Source: Artemisia argyi
Lineage: Eukaryota; Streptophyta; Magnoliopsida; Asterales; Asteraceae
Direction: 5' to 3'
DNA length: 64,000 nucleotides
Assembly: GCA_030686995.1 (NCBI GenBank)
Contig: CM060681.1
Span: forward strand, 160,908,333-160,972,332
The notes under the pieces were generated by a model that did no database searches, was not told the DNA's origin, and saw nothing but the letters and a program-made list of their open reading frames with translations. This document shows positions 13,147-30,561 of this stretch, piece after piece. Numbering within the stretch: the first letter of the stretch is position 1; the number at the start of each line of letters is the position of its first letter. Position numbers and translations under genes: made by a program.

Positions 13147-14160
13147 CTAATTCTCTAGGTCATCTCCAATCTTAGTTTTGTATTCCGGACCCGATTGTAA
13201 ATGTTCTTTATAGAGACCAACCACCTTTTTCTCAATTGCTCCTATAATCCTACTGGCGAATTCCCTATCAACTTTATATTCTGGCCCTAGAGTTAAGCAA
13301 TCCTTATAGAAAAGGCTCTTCTTCTCCCATACATAGTCCATGCCCTTTTTATTATCCTCTTCGTTGATGTCCTCGAAGGCACCAATGTTATCCATATCAA
13401 ATCGAGGCACAAAAAGAAATTTTTTCATTCTATTAGGCATCTATGTGATCCTATCGATTTCACTAGCGAATCGGATTGTCCCTTCTATCTCATCATATTC
13501 TAACTTGGATTCTTCAACAAATGGTTTACCAAACACAACATGGGATAAGCGACAATCAATAACACTAGCTAGGTCTTCAACAACCATAAAGTCAGGGATA
13601 TAAGTAAAGTTCCCAACAAAGACATGTAGACCTTTAATTCTCCCGACAAAGTTACACACTCCACCGGGGTATTTGGTATCTCTTCTAGGTCCAAGTCTTG
13701 TTTTCACTATATCATTATAGAGACTTGAGGACATAATGTTGATTGGGGATTTAAAATCAATGTAAGCATTGTCAATGTGTTTATACCCAATCATACATGG
13801 TATCTTAGCATTCTTAGGATCGCCTCTCTTTATCTTAGGTTCAATTCTAGTGAAAAGAGGTCGAGGATTATCAATAAGATTATTATAGTACGCAATCTCC
13901 TCCTTAGTGGGATATAGATTGAAATAGTCATCCGGCTTTGGATCTATCTCCCCTTCCTCAAGTTCCTCAACAACATCCTCAAAATCATTAGCTCCTAGGT
14001 CCTTATTTGAATACAAGGCGGTCTCTAGGTCACTAAATGCATGATCGAGCTCAACATTAATTAACCTATTAAGCCCCCTAAGATCCCTAATCTCATTCTC
14101 AATCTGTTCACGCAACAAAGCCACTTCACTAGGGGAAAGGGGTGGATTCGCGTTTTCCAT
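13147..14160 (-). pseudogene. Aspartic-protease-like retrotransposon protein with internal stop
   Basis: The frame starts at MENANPPLSPSEVALL (14160) and continues to 13147, interrupted by a TAG at 13441-13443. The parts before and after are in the same frame. The first third is helical and acidic (EEVALLREQIENE-like, then VEELEEGEID). The middle resembles the retropepsin-like domain of Asteraceae MAK10-like retrotransposon proteins: YIDFKSPINIMSSSLY is in the catalytic loop position, then VEDLASVIDCRLSHVVFGKPF. The loop reads D-F-K-S rather than D-S/T-G, so catalysis is doubtful. The last 97 codons (PNRMKKFLFVPRFD to GDDLEN) are a conserved tail of these proteins. No capsid, zinc knuckle or polymerase is present. 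Confidence 0.7.
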
Positions 14161-14342
14161 AATGGTCAACGGAATAGGCAATGAATTTAATTTACTAACA
14201 AAGGCACGAAGAAAAAGATAGACTAAGGGGAACCTAAAAATAAAAATAAAATCTTACTAGAAAGGAATCTAGCAAGTAGACCTAATAAAAAGAAATCCTA
14301 ACCTAGACAATAACTATTCCACGGGCTGCGGAGCCAAAAACT

Positions 14343-15774
14343 TGATCCGTGGGAATTGCACCAGGCTTTACCTCTCGAGGGATCTCGAGAAGCTTACAAC
14401 CCCCACCAGGCAGTGTACCTGATCGTTGTACTATAGTATAGTGACAAGTACCGGGGGATTGATCGTTCAACTCAGGAATAGTGTCGCTAGGATTAGAAAG
14501 TCTCCTAAACTAAGTCTAGAGGTGAGGGATGATTCTTTTTGTATTTTTATGTTTTATAAAAGCAATTAAAATCTCGGGTTTTGGAAGAGTGGGTGGAATT
14601 GTTGCTAGCCAACTAACCCAATTAACTACAAATGCAATCAAATTTAAATAACAGAAATGAAAACAAAACAAATTAAACTAGTGGTGTAAACAATGATGGG
14701 GAAAGTTGTGTTTACTTAGGTTTCATTAATCCCTAGATATCTTTTACAGGTTGATAGCTTGTTACAATTGCATGGATGATGGGTCATATTCCTTAATACT
14801 AGTCGTAGGGCCATGTACAATATTCCCTAACTCTATAGGATCCTACTTCACTCCTATGTCGAGCCGTTAGAAGCTCCTCACATGGGATCATTAGAATTCT
14901 CCTACGCATTAAATACAACCAAATATCGTAGTACACCTCCGATCATGTTTCTTAAGACGTTCAAGCAAGTTACCAATGGAAGTCTACCAGTTTTTTTAAG
15001 CCTAACATCGAATACAATCATCCGTAACAACTATAAACAAACAATCAACCCATAATTAACATCTAGGTTTCACTACATCTAAGCAAACACAAAAGTAATC
15101 TAGCCGAGCATGTTAAATTGAAGACAAGCGTAAGATATATTCAAGCAACACATAGACATATTGATTGAATTGAAAGAGTACTTATCTCAAATTGAACATG
15201 AAAGATTCAAAGGGTTGAAACCCTTGAAAAAGCTGGAAAATTCAACCTAGGGTTTTTTCCCTCAAAGTTGCACACTAATGAATGAAATTTGGAAAACTAT
15301 ATATAGATTATACAGGGTGACAGCGTCATGTGTAAACATGTGACGTCGTCAACTCGCCGCCTATAATGAAATCGTATTGCCTAGATCCAATTGTGACGTC
15401 GTCATGTGTGATTTTCTTCTGGGCTGTCACTAATACTTGGACCATGACGGCCTTGGGTGACGCCGTCATCTCCAATGCACAAAACTCTCTGGATCGTCAC
15501 ATGTATTGTCCACATCCACCTCTTTTGTTACTCTTGACGCCGTCATTAAGGAACTTGTGACGCCGTCAGGTACTGTTCCCAGCAAGGAAAATTGAAACTT
15601 TGTCGTTTTCTTCACTTTTATACTCTAAAAACGTCCAAAATGATTCCTTTTCCAGATTTCACTCCAAAAGTACCTAAAATGACAAAAGAAATGATTTAGG
15701 GCAATACTTGATCAAATAATCTCAACTTCGGGCTTAAATGACCCTTAAAAAATGGTTCACTTTTCGCCTCATCA
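14343..15774 (-). repeat. 5' LTR of the protease-only element
   Basis: This is the direct copy of 9247-10680. The sequence just inside it on the minus strand (TTTTTGGCTCCGCAGCC) is in the PBS position and resembles a degenerate Tat/Athila-type PBS. About eight GACG/CGTC palindromic motifs lie at 15318-15570. Confidence 0.88.
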
Positions 15775-15779
15775 TTGTG

Positions 15780-15876
15780 ATAATAATAACGTTAATAAAA
15801 TATTTGTTTTAAATATTTTTAGTAGTAAAGTATATTTATTTAAAGTTACAATATATATATATATACATATAAATAT

Positions 15877-15967
<91 letters not shown>

Positions 15968-17656
15968 AAAAATTTAAATATGGAAAGTAATTAAATAATA
16001 AAGTATCTTTGTCAAAATTGACCATCAACTTTAACAAAGTTATACTTTTTACCCCTTGGTCAAAAACAATTACATTTTAGTCCTTATTAGTCATTTTTAC
16101 ACAATACACCTCGATTTTTGGAAAATTACAATTTCTACCCTCAATTTCATTAAAAATTAAATGTCTCAGCTTTTAGTCCGAAAGTTTGGCAAATTTGCAA
16201 ATTTTGGTCCCTTAACGCGGGGTTTTGCAAAAATAGTCCTTTGTTAAGTTTTTGAAAAACAAACTTTTTGGTACCATAAAAGTAGTATTTATATCTTATA
16301 AAATCCTTCAAAAATCATATTTGAAAGTCAAATGTATCTCGCCATTTTTCTAAATTTTATACCGAAAATCCCTATTGAAAGATAAATGGGCTCGTTAGCC
16401 CAATCTCAGGCCCAAGTGGTATTTTTGTTTAGTATTAGAGGTGCTCGACTAGGATTTTGTTTTTGCTTAGTTTACGTATGATAAGGTCGCGTATATTATG
16501 GATGTTACGTTAGTTTGGTTTGGCTTGGTTCGAAGAAATAGAGTATCAAAAAATATATATATGTAGTACGTGTGGCCCTTGTTCCAATTGAGTTACCCAA
16601 CTCGTACCCTTGCTCCAAATCCTACTTGTGTGTGCCTAGTACCTCTCGATAGTAACCAAGAAAGAAAGAAGAGTTTTTGTGATTTGAGGTTTTAGTGAAA
16701 CTTGTAAGTGTGAGGAAATGTGCATTAAATGTGATTATTTATAGAATTAATGGGGTGGGTAGCAAAGTTTACATGTGACTTGGGTCCTTGGTAGTGTCAT
16801 TCGAACAAGACAAGCATGTCTCAATTCCTTGTGATATGTCAAGTCGATTGTATGTAGTCTTTTAGGGCTATAATGACATTCTGAAATTGTTTAGTACTAG
16901 GGCAAAGAAAGATTAGGGACATGTGAATGTACTAGGAGGATTTGTTTAAGTTTTAAAAGGTTTGTGGTTGTGGTTAATGAAACACAAAGTCTTGTGGGTA
17001 ATGAAAGCTTAGTGTGTAATGTTTTGAACCAAAGGTTTAACTAGTTCAATAGGTTTACATAGGGCGGCTTGTTGTTGGTTGTTGGTTGATCTCACACGCA
17101 AGAAGCAAAAAACATGGGGTGGTTTTCATGTCGAGTTACAAGAGAATCCAAGGAAACGAATTTGAAATTTGAAGATGTTGGTTTGTTTGTGTTTCGTTAT
17201 GGAGTCGAGTAACCAAAGGGACGAATGAGTGTACACCTTTAATGACATGACAAAGTTGTGTTTTGTGGTGTCGAGTAGTATGAAAAAAAAAAGAACGAGT
17301 GTGTAACATGTGCACTCGCATTCGAGCTGAGCTTGTTTGAGTAAATTGCAATTCAAGAGAAAACAGCCATTGGGTTTGGGAAACATTCGGCCCACATAGA
17401 AAAACAAAGGAACAAGATTTATTTTTTGGGCTTGTGGTTTGTGTTCGGCCCAGCAGGAAAGCAAAAGAAAAGAGAACCTTGGGCTTAATGTGATACACGG
17501 CCCAACTTGAAAAGAAAAGAAATCTAGCGGGCTTAGGAAAGTCGTAGGCCCAAAACAATAATGAGGTGTCGGTGACTAGTGCTCTCGTAACTTTATTTTC
17601 GGCATCGGCGTCGGTGTTGATTCGTGTAATCCATGAAAATATAAACGGTGTTGTTC

Positions 17657-17691
<35 letters not shown>
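15780..17691 (-). repeat. 5' LTR of the Tekay-like element, segment 2
   Basis: It continues segment 1 after removal of the nested element. From 16626 it is nearly identical to window bases 1-1050. It includes (TA)n tracts at 15885-15964 and 17662-17691; the latter is the Helitron insertion site. Open frames at 16626-17560 are shared with the other LTR and look incidental. Confidence 0.82.
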
Positions 17692-17692
<1 letters not shown>

Positions 17693-17721
17693 TAGCTTCA
17701 TGACCCGTCTGATAGGCGGGT
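17692..17721 (-). other. Helitron 3' terminal hairpin and CTAG end
   Basis: The stem pairs 17703-17709 with 17715-17721 (five Watson-Crick pairs ACCCG/CGGGT extended by a G-T and a C-G pair), with a five-base loop. CTAG is at 17692-17695. Spacing and sequence match the termination signal used in rolling-circle transposition. Confidence 0.8.
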
Positions 17722-18264
17722 ACGCTTCATAAAATTATTTTTTGATTTTTTTTATGCGTAAAATAAATGATAAATAAGTCAAATATGTTGAGGGCAATAA
17801 ATTGAAAATCATAAATGTAATGCTCATGTGTTATATGTAAAAATAAAAAGCATAAATATCCTAATAAATTAATTATATAAGGGTTATTCATATGCGAAAT
17901 AAAGTTCCTTTGTACACAACGTTTGTTTTGTGGTTTACACTTAAAACAAAGCAAACAATTCATAAAATTAAAGCTTGAATATTGTTGTTGTGTCCGATAG
18001 GTGGGCTATTTTCATGTGTAGCATTATAAGAATCAAGTGCGTATAATATTCGAGAAAGAAGTTTACGTTTTATAACTATATAGTTTACATTTCAGTGATA
18101 TCCAAATACATGAATTAAACATGATCACACTCTATGAAACAGAAAAATGCATCTTTTGTAGACTTCCCATATGTCCTTCCTTATATGATAAGAAAATTCA
18201 AAGCCTTTTTAATATTGTACATCTTTAGATATCATTTCCAACTCCTTTTCTACAACACCACCAT

Positions 18265-24010
<5,746 letters not shown>

Positions 24011-24244
24011 TGGACTGTTCTGATGATGGCCGCTTAGGGTTTTTGAATGATTTTGTGTTTTGGTTTTTGGAGTGAATCGTTACAACTGGTGTAAATGAAA
24101 TTGAATGATAAATTAAAAAGGTGTGATTTGAAGTTTAAATTAACAACAAAATTGGCAACTATTAGCTAATTTTTAGGTGATTTTAATTGGCTATTTGAAT
24201 TAGTAAGTGTTTTTAAGCATCTATATTTTGTTTTCAAAGCTTTA

Positions 24245-24330
24245 AACAAAAAACCTCAAGTGGTTTAGTGGTTGGCATTGTTATTTTTTGAATGCAAGGT
24301 CACGGGTTCGAGTCCCATGCGTGACAATTT
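24245..24330 (+). repeat. tRNA-like (SINE-like) head with A and B boxes
   Basis: GGTTTAGTGGTTGGCATT resembles a pol III A box, and GGGTTCGAGTCCC about 38 bases later is a near-perfect B box. It cannot fold into a normal tRNA. A related unit with similar downstream sequence is at 50636-50712, also close to a Helitron 5' end. Confidence 0.55.
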
Positions 24331-24421
24331 TTTAAAATTCGTGAATTTCTGCATGAATAGTGTGTGCCATGTAGGCAATGACATGGCATTCTTTCGCTTA
24401 TGTGGCGCTATCATGTTAGGC

Positions 24422-24515
<94 letters not shown>

Positions 24516-24518
<3 letters not shown>

Positions 24519-24743
24519 ATAACAAGGTGTCGGGTCGCAAGTGGGAGTTACCGGTGTTAACCTCATTGGGTGACATCTAAGAGTGACTTCAGGTGATACC
24601 AAGTGATAAACATACCGTGATCGGGTGTCAAACAAACGGTGTCTCATATAAAAATTTTAAATTAGCCTGCAAAAATGGCTTTGATTAGAATACTATCGAT
24701 AACTAGCATTAATAAATGACCTAGGATTTTACGGAGTATTACA
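24516..24743 (-). repeat. 5' LTR of the Tekay-like element, segment 3 (U3 start)
   Basis: Nearly identical to 1100-1329. It ends at 24743 with the LTR start (TGTAATACTC on the minus strand). The bases just outside, AAAAC, would be the right copy of the target duplication. Confidence 0.83.
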
Positions 24744-26420
24744 AAACGTTTATTGAGTTACCCCACCACACTCAATATTCACTAGCTATTTGTAAATCAC
24801 AGTGTACCCGATCAGATGTAGTCAGTGGGGTAAGTACGAGGTCGTTCTCAGAGCAGTGTTGTTTAAAATTAACCTAGTGAATTTTACATATTAAAAGGGA
24901 GTTTTGATTTTGAGATTATTTAAACTACTAAACAAGAAAAGTAAATTAAACTAATTAAAAAAATTAAACTACTAAGATTGTGATCAATAAAGAGAAGATT
25001 GTGCTAGTCATGTTACTTCTACTATATTTGTTTAGTTATTCGTATACTCATGCAATGATTCAATGCACTGCATTAGTGATATTCGAAACACAAAAACAAG
25101 CATTTCTATCTAATGTAAACTAAGCCAGATTACTCTCGCACTTAGTTCTATGTATGCAGCCTATATTCTTGAAGCAAATTAGCGGTCTACTCAGTCACAA
25201 GCATGCATTAAGTGGTATCAACTAATCTATGTGATTTATCTACGGCACCCCATTGCGGTGGGGATAGCTGCTCTTCTCACCCGCTAGGTCAGTTGAATAA
25301 CATTATGCTAAATTAAGTGTTTTAAGCATTATATGTCTAACCTTGGGTTCTTACTCATTGAGTCTAAAGAAGGGCACTAATCAAGCCAGGTCAAAAGTAG
25401 CGACCATAGTGATATGGATCACCACTAGCTCAAAGACTATTCATATGATGATCTAGCAAATCAACATCCAACGCTTTAAACAAATAAACGAGTATACTAT
25501 TTGAACGATAAATACATACTCTATCGAAAAAATGCATTAAATCTTCGTAAACAAAATAACATAAACATAATAGTCATAACATAGCTAATACCAAAGGGTG
25601 TTAGCCCATAATGTATGTAGAGTTACATAAAGCAAATACAAACGATAAACAAATGGAAATCATTATGAAATCGATGTGCAAACCGAATGATTAAACTAAT
25701 TGTGTTGATATGAAACATTCTCTTCTTGATTTCCTAACTCTCAGGACTGATCTTGGGGTGTTGGAATGGTAAAAGTCAGCAGTGGAGTGTGGTGGAAGTA
25801 TGGTATATAAAAAACCCGTATTCGGTTCTGTATTTATACTTTTATAGTGTTCTTTCAGGGCACCGATACGACGTATCCAAAGGGGAATACGGCGTATCCA
25901 GGATTTCTTAATTGGTGACGAAAAAAGTATATTCCAAGTATATTCTATGTATCTTTTAAATACGGTGTATTGTTGAAGAGGAATATGTCCTATACCTTCA
26001 AATCTTAATATACTTGTATTGGTGATAAGATCTTCAATACGGCGTATGACCAGAGTTTCATATGTCGTATACCTTCATAAGTTGACTTGGGCATTGACTG
26101 CAGAGCTTTTAATATGGCGTATTGCCAAAGTTTAATACGCCATATGTCTTCATATTCACCAATACTTAGTGAAATCTTCCAAATATCAATACGGCGTATG
26201 GCAAGAGTTTCATACGCCGTACGCTCTTTGCAGATTGCATACTGAATTACGAAATAAGCTCCAAATCATGTATTTTTCTGTGTCTTTTCCAATATTGCTC
26301 CATAAACACTGAAAATAATAAACTTAAGCAATTAAGTATCAATTCAGTTATAAACATATAATAAATGAGCAATAAAGAAACTCATAACCTATCCACATGC
26401 TTTAGAGAAGATAAGATACT
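24744..26420 (+). repeat. Diverged LTR remnant with TACGCCGTA-type palindromic motifs
   Basis: No gene. The left part (AGTGTACCCGATC, then AAGTACGAGGTCGTTCTCAG) aligns in order with the U5-side of the protease-only element LTR, though strongly diverged. From 25860 to 26225 it carries about nine copies of ATACGGCGTAT or its variants, in both arms of an inverted design, just where the other LTR has GACG/CGTC motifs. I read it as an old LTR of a related lineage, truncated on the left by the Tekay-like insertion. The right end is undefined. Confidence 0.5.
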
Positions 26421-27497
26421 TTTATTGATATATGTGCAGGGTGATTGAAAGGAAGAAAGACGGTATCTGATCAAACAATTGTTAGTCGGTTATTTTTGTC
26501 ATCGAGATCAGGCAATGAATAAAAAAAGATGCCCTGTGGTGTTGAAACTTGATCAACTTGAAAGTCGAACCATGAGGGACGCTTCCAACTATGTAGATCA
26601 TGATCATTGTGAATGTTTCAAGGACAATATGGATCCTTCTATTTTTATATCAACCAGATTCAAACCAGTGCAAAATGGCAGACCAACTTCCTAAACACCT
26701 ATTCCTATTATGCTAGAATAAGCATACAAACTTAGTGAAGTAGAATATCGGCCAGCTAACCATCAAGAAATTCAAGGGCAGGGATGAACTTTGTCGTTAA
26801 GTTTTGTGGTTCCTTTGAACTCTTACGTTTACCTTTTAAAGTTTCGGGTTTGTGTGCTTCAGATAATATCGAGTAGCGTTTGCATTTATGTATGCCTCTG
26901 AAAAAACGTGATGAAGTAAAGTGGGAAATTTTGAACTCAAATTAACTGGTATGTAATTGAAGATGATTCTTTGGTGTTTGAGCAAATAAACATATATTTT
27001 ATAGGAAAAAAAAAGCATAAGTGCTTTATTTAAATTTTCATTAGATGTTTTTCATGGGAAAGGTAAGTTCAATCTTATCAAATCGCGAGGTCTATTATGT
27101 TTTGTGGTAATTGATTCGCAGGATGTCGTAGTATGACAAATGAAGATGCGTGCAAAAAAATATAGCCGATTATGTGAAGTTGAGAGTTTAATAAATTATT
27201 AAATAAAATAATAAATATATGAAAAATAAGTATGCAAAACTGCAATGTGTGAAAAAGATAAATTTGGCAAAATAGGATTGGATGTCCTAGTTATAGTAAT
27301 ATGACTAAAAAAAACGCCATCTTGTGTCACACAAATATTCCCAAATAAAATAGAACACAGTAGGCCCATTTCTCAATTACACAATTTTTTATTTCAAACC
27401 CAACTTATGCGTAAACAAAAAAAACAAATAAAATATAGAAGATTTTTTTTTTGGGAGGAGTGGCAACCTGCTTATCCGGTTACAAAGAACAAAAATA
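26421..27497. other. Intergenic region upstream of the AP2-type gene
   Basis: AT-rich sequence. A 71-codon frame at 26479-26694 (plus) has unusually balanced composition (DQLESRTMRDASNYVDHDHC) and might be an exon remnant, but I recognise no family and see no partner exons. The rest, to 27497, is probably the promoter region of the downstream gene; no clear TATA box can be singled out among many AT runs. Confidence 0.4.
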
Positions 27498-27710
27498 ATG
27501 ACAGTACATATATGTTCAACTCTTCTTAAACTGACCCTGACATGTCTTCCTTTACTTACTTCTCTCTCATCTCTCCAATGGACTCTCACTCTTTCCCATG
27601 ATTCTCTCTCTCCAACCGATATTTTCATCTCCGTTCACTTTCCGACCATTATTTCCAAAAACATACTCTTAAACCAACCTAGTACATACATAAGTCCAAA
27701 AAAAAAAAAA
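27498..27710 (+). promoter_or_regulatory. Probable 5' leader of the TOE1-like gene, CT-rich
   Basis: A pyrimidine-rich stretch (CTCTC repeats around 27560-27615) followed by an A run lies directly before the start codon. It happens to be open in frame with the gene, but its translation is low-complexity and unlike the family, so I treat it as untranslated leader. Confidence 0.5.
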
Positions 27711-30561
27711 ATGCTAGATCTCAACCTCAACTTCCTTAACCAAACCGAACCAACAGAAGAATCCAACAACAACACTTCCACAAGTAATGCTGCTGATTCC
27801 AACGATGATTCTAATGACAGTTTAACATGTTTCAACTTTGACATATTAAAAGTTGGTGACACTAGCTGTCAAACCTCGACTCAGCCCGATTTAGTAACTC
27901 ACCATCTTTTTCCAACTAGCCATGAAAAGGGTTTGATGACTCAGTCTGCTAACTCGTTGTTGCTGTGTCCTGATACTAATGAGCTGCAAGAAATGAGATT
28001 AGTACAAGTTGTACAACCGACAAAGCCTGTGGTACAAGTGAACCAACCTGGGAAGAAGAGTAGAAGAGGGCCTAGGTCGAGGAGCTCGCAGTATCGCGGT
28101 GTTACGTTTTATAGGAGAACCGGGAGATGGGAGTCGCACATCTGGTTCGATATATATATACAGTATTTTTTTTTAAGACAACATTTATGGTATATGATGT
28201 TTTGTTTTGTTTTTTTTTATTTATGTGTACTTTTGTTGTTTTGATGTAGGGATTGTGGGAAACAAGTTTATTTAGGTATGTGTTTATGTTACTATTTTTG
28301 GTATGGAATTATTGTTTTTTGTTTTATTTGTGTTCTATTTTTGGTAATTGTGGATTTTGGATTTGTGTGTTAATTACTTTAGGGGGATTTGATACGGCTC
28401 ATGCTGCGGCTAGGTAAGATATGATAATATAAGATAAAGATGATTGTTTTGTTGTTGATTTAAGAGGTTGTGAATATGTTGGTTTGATTATGATATGTAG
28501 AGCGTATGATCGAGCAGCGATTAAGTTTCGAGGTGTTGATGCTGATATTAATTTTAGTCTTACCGATTATGATGAGGATATGAAGCAGGTATGATCTTTG
28601 TTAAAATGCGTATATATTGCATTTGATTGATCTCTATAATTTGTATATACTTTGCTTTGATAATGTATATAAAATTCATGGATTTGTGATATCTGATCTT
28701 AGTCTTTGTATATCTTGTTAAGAAAAAGAAGAATTATTATTAGTCTTCGTATCTTTGGGGGTGTTTGGTATTGCTTATATTATATAGGTGCTTCTTTACT
28801 CTAAAATAAACATATAAGCAAATAAAATGCAAACAATCTAACTGATTATCTACTTTAAACAAAAGTAATAATCAAAGTACTCAAATGTGATCCCAAACAA
28901 CCTCTTAGTATATAAGTAAATAAAATTCAAACAATTAAACTGTTTATGTTTTTGTTGAAGCAGATGAAAAACTTCTCAAAAGAAGAATTTGTGCACATAC
29001 TAAGAAGACAAAGCACTGGTTTTTCAAGAGGAAGCTCGAAGTACAGAGGGGTGACGTTGCACAAATGTGGCAGATGGGAAGCTCGAATGGGACAGTTTTT
29101 GGGCAAAAAGTGAGGATCTAAACATTGAACAACTCTTAAAAACTTAAAATTCTAGATTATGCTTGTTTGTGCTAATGGCTACAAAGAAACTTGTGGATTT
29201 ACCTTGAAGAGAAATAAGGTCAATTTCATATGAAATTAGAGTGGGTAACGTATAACAGATAGATACCAACTTGAAACACGAATGATGACATTTCGTCATG
29301 TAGATTACAATGCTTGCATTGCAGGTACGTATATCTTGGATTATTCGACAGTGAAGCAGAAGCAGCAAGGTCCTAATGATCATGAATTACACATTCATTC
29401 ATACTTAAATTGTTTTTTTACCCAAAAAATTTCACTCTGCAACCTCGATTGGGTACTTTCCAACATTTTAAATTTTCTGGAAAATAGGGCTTATGACAAG
29501 GCAGCCATCGAGTGTAATGGAAGAGAAGCCGTGACCAACTTTGAAGCTAGCACTTATGAAGGGAACACTCAACCAGCATCCCATCAAGGTAATTTACATT
29601 TTGTATGATCATTTAAGTTGTTTCTTTCAAGTATTGTTGTTGGCCATAGGTCAATAAAGCTTGTCAACTGTGTGATGCAGGAAACGACCACAATTTGAAT
29701 TTAAGCTTGGGAATTTCAACATCTTCTCCCGGAGTGGGATCAAGTAGAAATGGGAATATAGAACCATCCAACTTGAATTATATGCAGGACACTCGAAGAT
29801 TACAGGTAACATCATAATCTAAATGACCAAACCATACCCTTGCGGCTACTTTTCATGTCCTGCATAGTTTATCCGAAACTTGTAACTTAAGCCTATAGTT
29901 TGAAGGTATTTTAGTAATTTGATCTCTTGTTTATTGTTGTGTAGCATTTGGAGAACCCTGTTTTAACGACAGCAGGTATAACACCTTTTAAGGGACTACC
30001 ATTTACTTCAGGACACTCTCCTTCATGGAACGGTGTACACAATACATTTGTTCCCAACTATGAGGTAGATTCAGTTACAATTTATATAGTTAAAATTCGT
30101 GTGGATTAATATAGTTTCGATTTAACTACATGCAATAGGGTTTGGCTGTACGATCAAGTTAATCGACTAGTTATTAAGTTCCAAATTGATAAAAATGATA
30201 CTCTGAGCTAAAAACAATATTGTATTATTGAGATATGAAATGTGGTTTGGTCTTTCATAATAATGTCGTTTTTCAGGGAAATATGACAAGTGCTGGGACC
30301 ATAACGGGGCCGTCACAAGGACCGCCTAATTGGGGGTGGCAACTGCACGGTCACAATCACATGTCAGTTGCATCAGCAGCAGCATCATCAGGATTCTCAG
30401 CTCCGGTAGCCACTTCTATCTTGCCATCTGGCAGCCATCACCCAAGAAATACCATCTCAGTGGCGGCTTTCAGCAGTCATTATCCTCCGTCAATGGCCGC
30501 CACAAGCTCTTCCCAATACTATTATCAGATAAGGCCACCACCTCCACCTCCTCCGCCTTAA
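27711..30561 (+). CDS. TOE1-like: AP2-like transcription factor, RAP2.7/TOE1 type (ten exons)
   Basis: Exons: 27711-28144, 28250-28275, 28383-28413, 28501-28588, 28964-29109, 29325-29369, 29488-29588, 29681-29805, 29945-30064, 30277-30561. All introns are GT-AG; the sum is 1401 bases, 466 residues, with no stop. The start MLDLNLNF matches the family N terminus and is an EAR-type LxLxL repression motif. FNFDILKVG and [17 protein letters not shown] follow. AP2 domain 1 is about residues 127-183 and domain 2 about 219-275, joined by the conserved linker [18 protein letters not shown] second LNLSLG motif lies near 295, and NWGWQ plus AAASSGFS near the C terminus. The 26- and 31-base exons are characteristic of AP2 genes. 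Family members repress flowering and are switched off by miR172. Domain 2 reads AAIECNG where Lys is usual. The TOE1/RAP2.7 assignment within euAP2 rests on these motifs. Confidence 0.93.
30377..30397 (+). promoter_or_regulatory. miR172 target site in the last exon
   Basis: The core GCAGCATCATCAGGATTCT is complementary to miR172 apart from one G-U wobble, as in APETALA2 itself, and encodes the conserved AAASSGFS. It predicts cleavage or translational block by miR172. Confidence 0.92.

Larger units (their letters stand above)
9247..15774 (-). mobile_element. Non-autonomous LTR retrotransposon carrying only a protease-like ORF
   Basis: Two direct repeats, 9247-10680 (1434 bp) and 14343-15774 (1432 bp), flank an internal region of about 3.7 kb. 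Both start TGAT and end CTCATCA on the plus strand. The 5-bp target duplication TTGTG is perfect (9242-9246 and 15775-15779). In element orientation the LTR begins TGATGAGGCG, preceded by a purine-rich tract and by a hairpin-forming TTTGCTTG..CAAGCAAA motif (10700-10719), features I associate with Tat/Ogre/Retand-type gypsy elements. There is no reverse transcriptase or integrase, so it must borrow them. The LTRs differ at only scattered positions, so the insertion is younger than its Tekay-like host. Confidence 0.9.

Noticed and set aside
24245..24330. Possible functional tRNA gene (also 50636-50712, 30783-30845)
   Set aside because: A and B boxes are recognisable but the arms do not fold into a cloverleaf; treated as SINE-like heads.
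27498..27710. In-frame extension upstream of the TOE1-like start
   Set aside because: CT-rich leader translation, unlike family N termini; MLDLNLNF at 27711 is the conserved start.
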